From the NCBI GenBank assembly GCA_016706565.1, contig JADJJI010000004.1:248001-312000 (forward strand): a stretch of DNA of 64,000 bases, read 5' to 3'. Of the stretch, positions 61,483 through 64,000 are shown piece by piece. The notes under the pieces are model-generated. The model was not told the DNA's origin. It saw nothing but the letters and a program-made list of their open reading frames with translations, and did not search any database. Each line of letters starts with the position of its first letter. Within the stretch, counting starts at the first letter, position 1. Both the position numbers and the translations under genes were made by a program. The stretch is from Piscinibacter sp. (GTDB taxonomy: Bacteria > Pseudomonadota > Gammaproteobacteria > Burkholderiales > Burkholderiaceae_C).

Positions 61483-62682
61483 ATGACCAAGCAAGTGCAA
61501 GACGCCTACATCGTTGCCGCCACCCGCACGCCGATCGGCAAGTCGGGCCGGGGCTACTTCCGCAACACGCGCCCGGACGACCTGCTCGTCGCCGCGGTGC
61601 AGAGCGCGCTGCGCCAGGTGCCCACGCTGGACCCGAAGGCGATCGAGGACGCCATCATCGGCTGCTCGTTCCCCGAAGGGGAGCAGGGCGTCAACATGGC
61701 CCGCGTGGCGATGGTGCTGGCGGGGCTGCCGCACTCGGTGGGCGGCGTCACCGTCAACCGCTTCTGCGCCTCGGGCCTGACCGCGCTGCAAATGGCTGCT
61801 GACCGCATCCGCGTCGGCGAGGCCGACGTGATGATCGCCGGCGGTGCCGAGTCGATGAGCATGGTGCCTATGGGCGGCAACAAGCCTTCGTTCAACCCGA
61901 CGGTGTTCGCCAAGGACGAGAACGTCGGCATCGCCTACGGCATGGGCCTGACCGCCGAGAAGGTGGCCGCGCAGTGGAAGGTGACGCGCGAAGCGCAGGA
62001 TGCCTTCGCGCTCGCCTCGCACCAGAAGGCGCTGAAGGCCATGGCGGCTGGCGAGTTCACGGCCGAGATGACGCCGGTGGAGATCGTGGACCGCTTTCCC
62101 GACCTCGCCACGGGCGACGTGCGCACGAAGACGCGCACGGTGAACCTGGACGAAGGCGCGCGCCCCGACACCTCGCTGGAGGGCCTGGCCAAACTGCGCC
62201 CGGTGTTCGCCGCCAAGGGCAGCGTCACCGCTGGCAACAGCTCGCAGACCAGCGACGGTGCCGGCGCACTGATCCTGGCCAGCGAGAAGGCTTGTCGGCA
62301 GTACGACCTGAAGCCGCTGGCGCGCTTCGTCAGCTTCGCCGCCCGCGGCGTGGCGCCGGAGATCATGGGCATCGGCCCGATCGAGGCGATCCCGGCCGCG
62401 TTGCGCTACGCCGGGCTGAAGCTCGACGACCTCGGCTGGATCGAGCTGAACGAAGCCTTTGCGGCGCAGGCTCTGGCGGTGATCAACACCGTCGGGCTGG
62501 ACCCGAGCAAGGTCAACCCGATGGGCGGCGCCATCGCGCTGGGCCACCCGCTGGGCGCCACCGGTGCGATCCGTGCTGCCACGGTCGTGCACGCGCTGCA
62601 CCGCCACAACCTGAAGTACGGCATGGTCACCATGTGCGTGGGCATGGGGCAGGGCGCCGCGGGCATCATCGAGCGGGTCTGA
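61483..62682 (+). CDS. fadA: Acetyl-CoA C-acyltransferase (thiolase)
   Basis: The 399-residue thiolase cleaves 3-ketoacyl-CoA to acetyl-CoA and a shortened acyl-CoA. The nucleophilic cysteine is in VNRFCASGLTALQMA (about residue 91). The catalytic histidine is in GGAIALGHPLGATGA, and the second cysteine is in MVTMCVGMGQGAAGIIE near the end. A strong AAGGAG ribosome binding site precedes the ATG. Last core gene of the fatty-acid operon; a terminator follows. Confidence 0.95.
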   Translation: MTKQVQDAYIVAATRTPIGKSGRGYFRNTRPDDLLVAAVQSALRQVPTLDPKAIEDAIIGCSFPEGEQGVNMARVAMVLAGLPHSVGGVTVNRFCASGLTALQMAADRIRVGEADVMIAGGAESMSMVPMGGNKPSFNPTVFAKDENVGIAYGMGLTAEKVAAQWKVTREAQDAFALASHQKALKAMAAGEFTAEMTPVEIVDRFPDLATGDVRTKTRTVNLDEGARPDTSLEGLAKLRPVFAAKGSVTAGNSSQTSDGAGALILASEKACRQYDLKPLARFVSFAARGVAPEIMGIGPIEAIPAALRYAGLKLDDLGWIELNEAFAAQALAVINTVGLDPSKVNPMGGAIALGHPLGATGAIRAATVVHALHRHNLKYGMVTMCVGMGQGAAGIIERV

Positions 62683-62696
62683 TCGGTACGAACGAC

Positions 62697-62718
62697 GAGG
62701 CCACCTTCGGGTGGCTTC
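62697..62718 (+). terminator. Terminator after the thiolase gene
   Basis: GAGGCCACC, a TTCG tetraloop and GGTGGCTTC form a 9-bp stem (one G-T pair). The following sequence GTTCATTTCG is only moderately T-rich, so termination may be partial. Confidence 0.65.
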
Positions 62719-62739
62719 GTTCATTTCGGGGGAGACGTC

Positions 62740-63621
62740 ATGAATGCACACACACTGGCTGCGGATGACGGCACGCCGCTGTCGGTTCGCTTCTTCGAAC
62801 CGGCCGAAGGCGACGCGCGTCGTGGCGCGGTGGTGATCGGCGGTGCCATGGGCGTACGCCAGGACTACTACGGCGCCTTCGCCGAATGGCTTGCGCAGCA
62901 GGGGTACCGGGTCGCCACCTTCGACTACCGTGGCATGGGCGAATCGCCGCCGCTGGCGGGCACGCTGCGTGGCTTCCGCGCCGACCTGTTCGACTGGGCC
63001 GCCGACACCGACACGGTGATCGAGGCGCTCGCGGCACGCAGCGGCGACACACCGATCTACCTGATCGGCCACAGCCTCGGTGCGCAACTGCCCGGCCTGC
63101 TGCGCCACCGCGACCGCCTGTCCGGACTGCTGTCGATCGCCGCTGGCAGCGGCTACTGGCGCGACAACGCGCCGCAGCTCAAGCGCATGGTGCTGTACTT
63201 CTGGCACGTGCTGGTGCCGGTGGGCACGGCGCTGTTCGGCTACTTTCCGGGCAAGCGCATCGGCAAGGTCGGCAACCTGCCGAAGGGCGTGGTGCTGCAG
63301 TGGCGCAAGTGGTGCATGCACCCACGCTACCACGTCGGTGCCGAAGGGGCGGCGGTGCGCGAGCGCTTCGCGGCGGCGCGCTTCCCGGTGGTGGCGCTGT
63401 CGATCACCGACGACGAGCTGATGACCGAGCGCGGCACGCAGGTGCTGATCGACTGCTACGCCAATGCGCCGCGGCGAATCGAGCGAATTTCCCCCGTGGA
63501 CGTACAGGCCAGACGCATCGGACACTTCGGCTTCTTTCGCAAGCAGTTCCAGTCGACCCTGTGGCAGCGCACCGCGCATTGGCTCGACGAACTGGGTCTG
63601 CCCCGGGGAGCCACCGCATGA
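62740..63621 (+). CDS. Alpha/beta hydrolase family protein
   Basis: A 293-residue alpha/beta-fold hydrolase. The nucleophile elbow is GHSLGAQ (Ser about residue 111), the oxyanion region is GGAMGVRQDYYG, and FDYRGMGES is the typical strand-5 motif. The catalytic acid is probably in SITDDELMT, and histidine in IGHFGFFRK. Relatives are often annotated as lysophospholipase-like or serine aminopeptidase-like; the substrate is not evident. It overlaps the next gene as ATGA. Confidence 0.9.
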   Translation: MNAHTLAADDGTPLSVRFFEPAEGDARRGAVVIGGAMGVRQDYYGAFAEWLAQQGYRVATFDYRGMGESPPLAGTLRGFRADLFDWAADTDTVIEALAARSGDTPIYLIGHSLGAQLPGLLRHRDRLSGLLSIAAGSGYWRDNAPQLKRMVLYFWHVLVPVGTALFGYFPGKRIGKVGNLPKGVVLQWRKWCMHPRYHVGAEGAAVRERFAAARFPVVALSITDDELMTERGTQVLIDCYANAPRRIERISPVDVQARRIGHFGFFRKQFQSTLWQRTAHWLDELGLPRGATA

Positions 63622-64000
63622 ACCCAGCCAGCGCACCGAACCGTCCAGATCGCCGCCGGGCCCTCGTTCGAGGCAGCGGCGCCGTGCTGATCGGCGTGTC
63701 GCCCGGGTGGCTGACGGCCTGCAGCCCGGCGCCGGTCTCGGGCGCGGGCTTCGGCTCGCTGCCGGCGGCGCTGGCCACGCTGCAGGCGCTGAAGGACAAG
63801 CCGCTGAAAGCGACGGGCGCCTGGGACCTGCCCAAGGTGCTGATCCATGCGGCGCAGAGCGTCGAGTACTCGCTCGCCGGCTTCCCGCAGCCCAAGGCGG
63901 CGTGGTTCCGCGCGACGGTGGGGCCGATGGCCTTCGCGGTGTTCTCGGCCCGCGGCCACATGAGCCATTCGCTGTCGGAGCCGATCCCCGGTGCGCCGGA
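63618..64000 (+). CDS. DUF1569 domain protein (partial)
   Basis: The first 127 codons of a gene that continues past the right edge. The N-terminus RPDRRRALVRGSGAVL is a probable twin-arginine signal, and LTACSP looks like a lipobox, suggesting a Tat-exported lipoprotein. The mature part matches DUF1569 (VLIHAAQSVEYSLAGFP, then FRATVGPMAF and HMSHSLSEPIPG), a family of the DinB-like fold with unknown function. It overlaps the hydrolase stop codon, so the two are cotranscribed. Confidence 0.8.
   Translation, partial: MNPASAPNRPDRRRALVRGSGAVLIGVSPGWLTACSPAPVSGAGFGSLPAALATLQALKDKPLKATGAWDLPKVLIHAAQSVEYSLAGFPQPKAAWFRATVGPMAFAVFSARGHMSHSLSEPIPGAP

Noticed and set aside
59019-63636. Two long minus-strand frames antisense to the HAD/ECH fusion, thiolase and hydrolase
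   Set aside because: Composition is that of complementary-strand shadows and the plus-strand genes have clear catalytic motifs.

Overview
The window reads as one contiguous piece of chromosome from a GC-rich betaproteobacterium of the order Burkholderiales. The gene content and protein sequences fit the Rubrivivax/Leptothrix/Methylibium/Ideonella neighbourhood best, but I cannot assign a genus without a search. The evidence is a Burkholderiales-type trimeric porin, a type II secretion cluster with gspC divergent from gspGHIJKL, pilMNOPQ followed by aroK-aroB-dgt, nadK-recN-rapZ divergent from hrcA, a bacterial COQ7-type hydroxylase, and uniformly strong G/C preference at third codon positions. 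Most of the window is core chromosome; I see no prophage, integron, CRISPR array or intact insertion sequence.

Layout. 1-4193: type II secretion genes (gspL partial, K, J, I, H, G leftward; gspC rightward). 4210-6986: a divergent CobT-like protein and threonine dehydratase ilvA. 7053-7203: a strong candidate small RNA with its own promoter and terminator, on the strand of ilvA. 7310-10554: OsmC-like protein, coq7, a major porin with terminator, and a DUF3047 lipoprotein. 10655-17337: a six-gene dipeptide-type ABC transporter operon containing an M20 amidohydrolase. 17348-21555: lysA with lptM, cyaY, and mrcA (PBP1A). 21738-31494: pilMNOPQ, an Ig-like lipoprotein, aroK, aroB and dgt in a tightly packed rightward run. 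31629-38903: minor pilins pilE, fimT, pilV, pilW, pilX and the tip adhesin/assembly factor pilY1. 38977-39666: a REP-transposase-like gene whose catalytic motif is lost. 39752-46082: gltB and gltD. 46233-49302: a dynamin-like GTPase and mutY. 49310-53451: leftward operon nadK, recN, rapZ, LON-domain protein. 53510-54638: hrcA and a CAU-anticodon tRNA, followed by a poly-C tract. 54736-55918: glycine-zipper lipoprotein and a solitary HNH protein. 56074-62718: a TetR-controlled beta-oxidation operon (acyl-CoA dehydrogenase, DUF2147, HAD/ECH fusion, thiolase). 62740-64000: alpha/beta hydrolase and a truncated DUF1569 protein.

How the genes work together. Two related envelope machines dominate: type II secretion pseudopilins at the left and type IV pili in the middle. 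PilMNOP form the inner-membrane alignment complex, PilQ the outer-membrane secretin, and PilE/FimT/PilV/PilW/PilX/PilY1 the priming tip complex. Many genes are coupled by ATGA, GTGA or TGATG overlaps. The fatty-acid operon carries a complete dehydrogenase-hydratase-dehydrogenase-thiolase path with a TetR regulator and a matching palindrome upstream.

The most interesting non-routine items are the anti-Shine-Dalgarno small RNA upstream of ilvA, the catalytically degenerate REP-transposase homologue between pilY1 and gltB, the CobT-like protein lacking both catalytic glutamates, and the Ig-domain lipoprotein embedded in the pil-aro operon. No stretch longer than 300 bases lacks a feature; the longest gene-free stretches are 8381-8660 and 21556-21823, which hold promoter-like sequence, and 7054-7309, which holds the small RNA.
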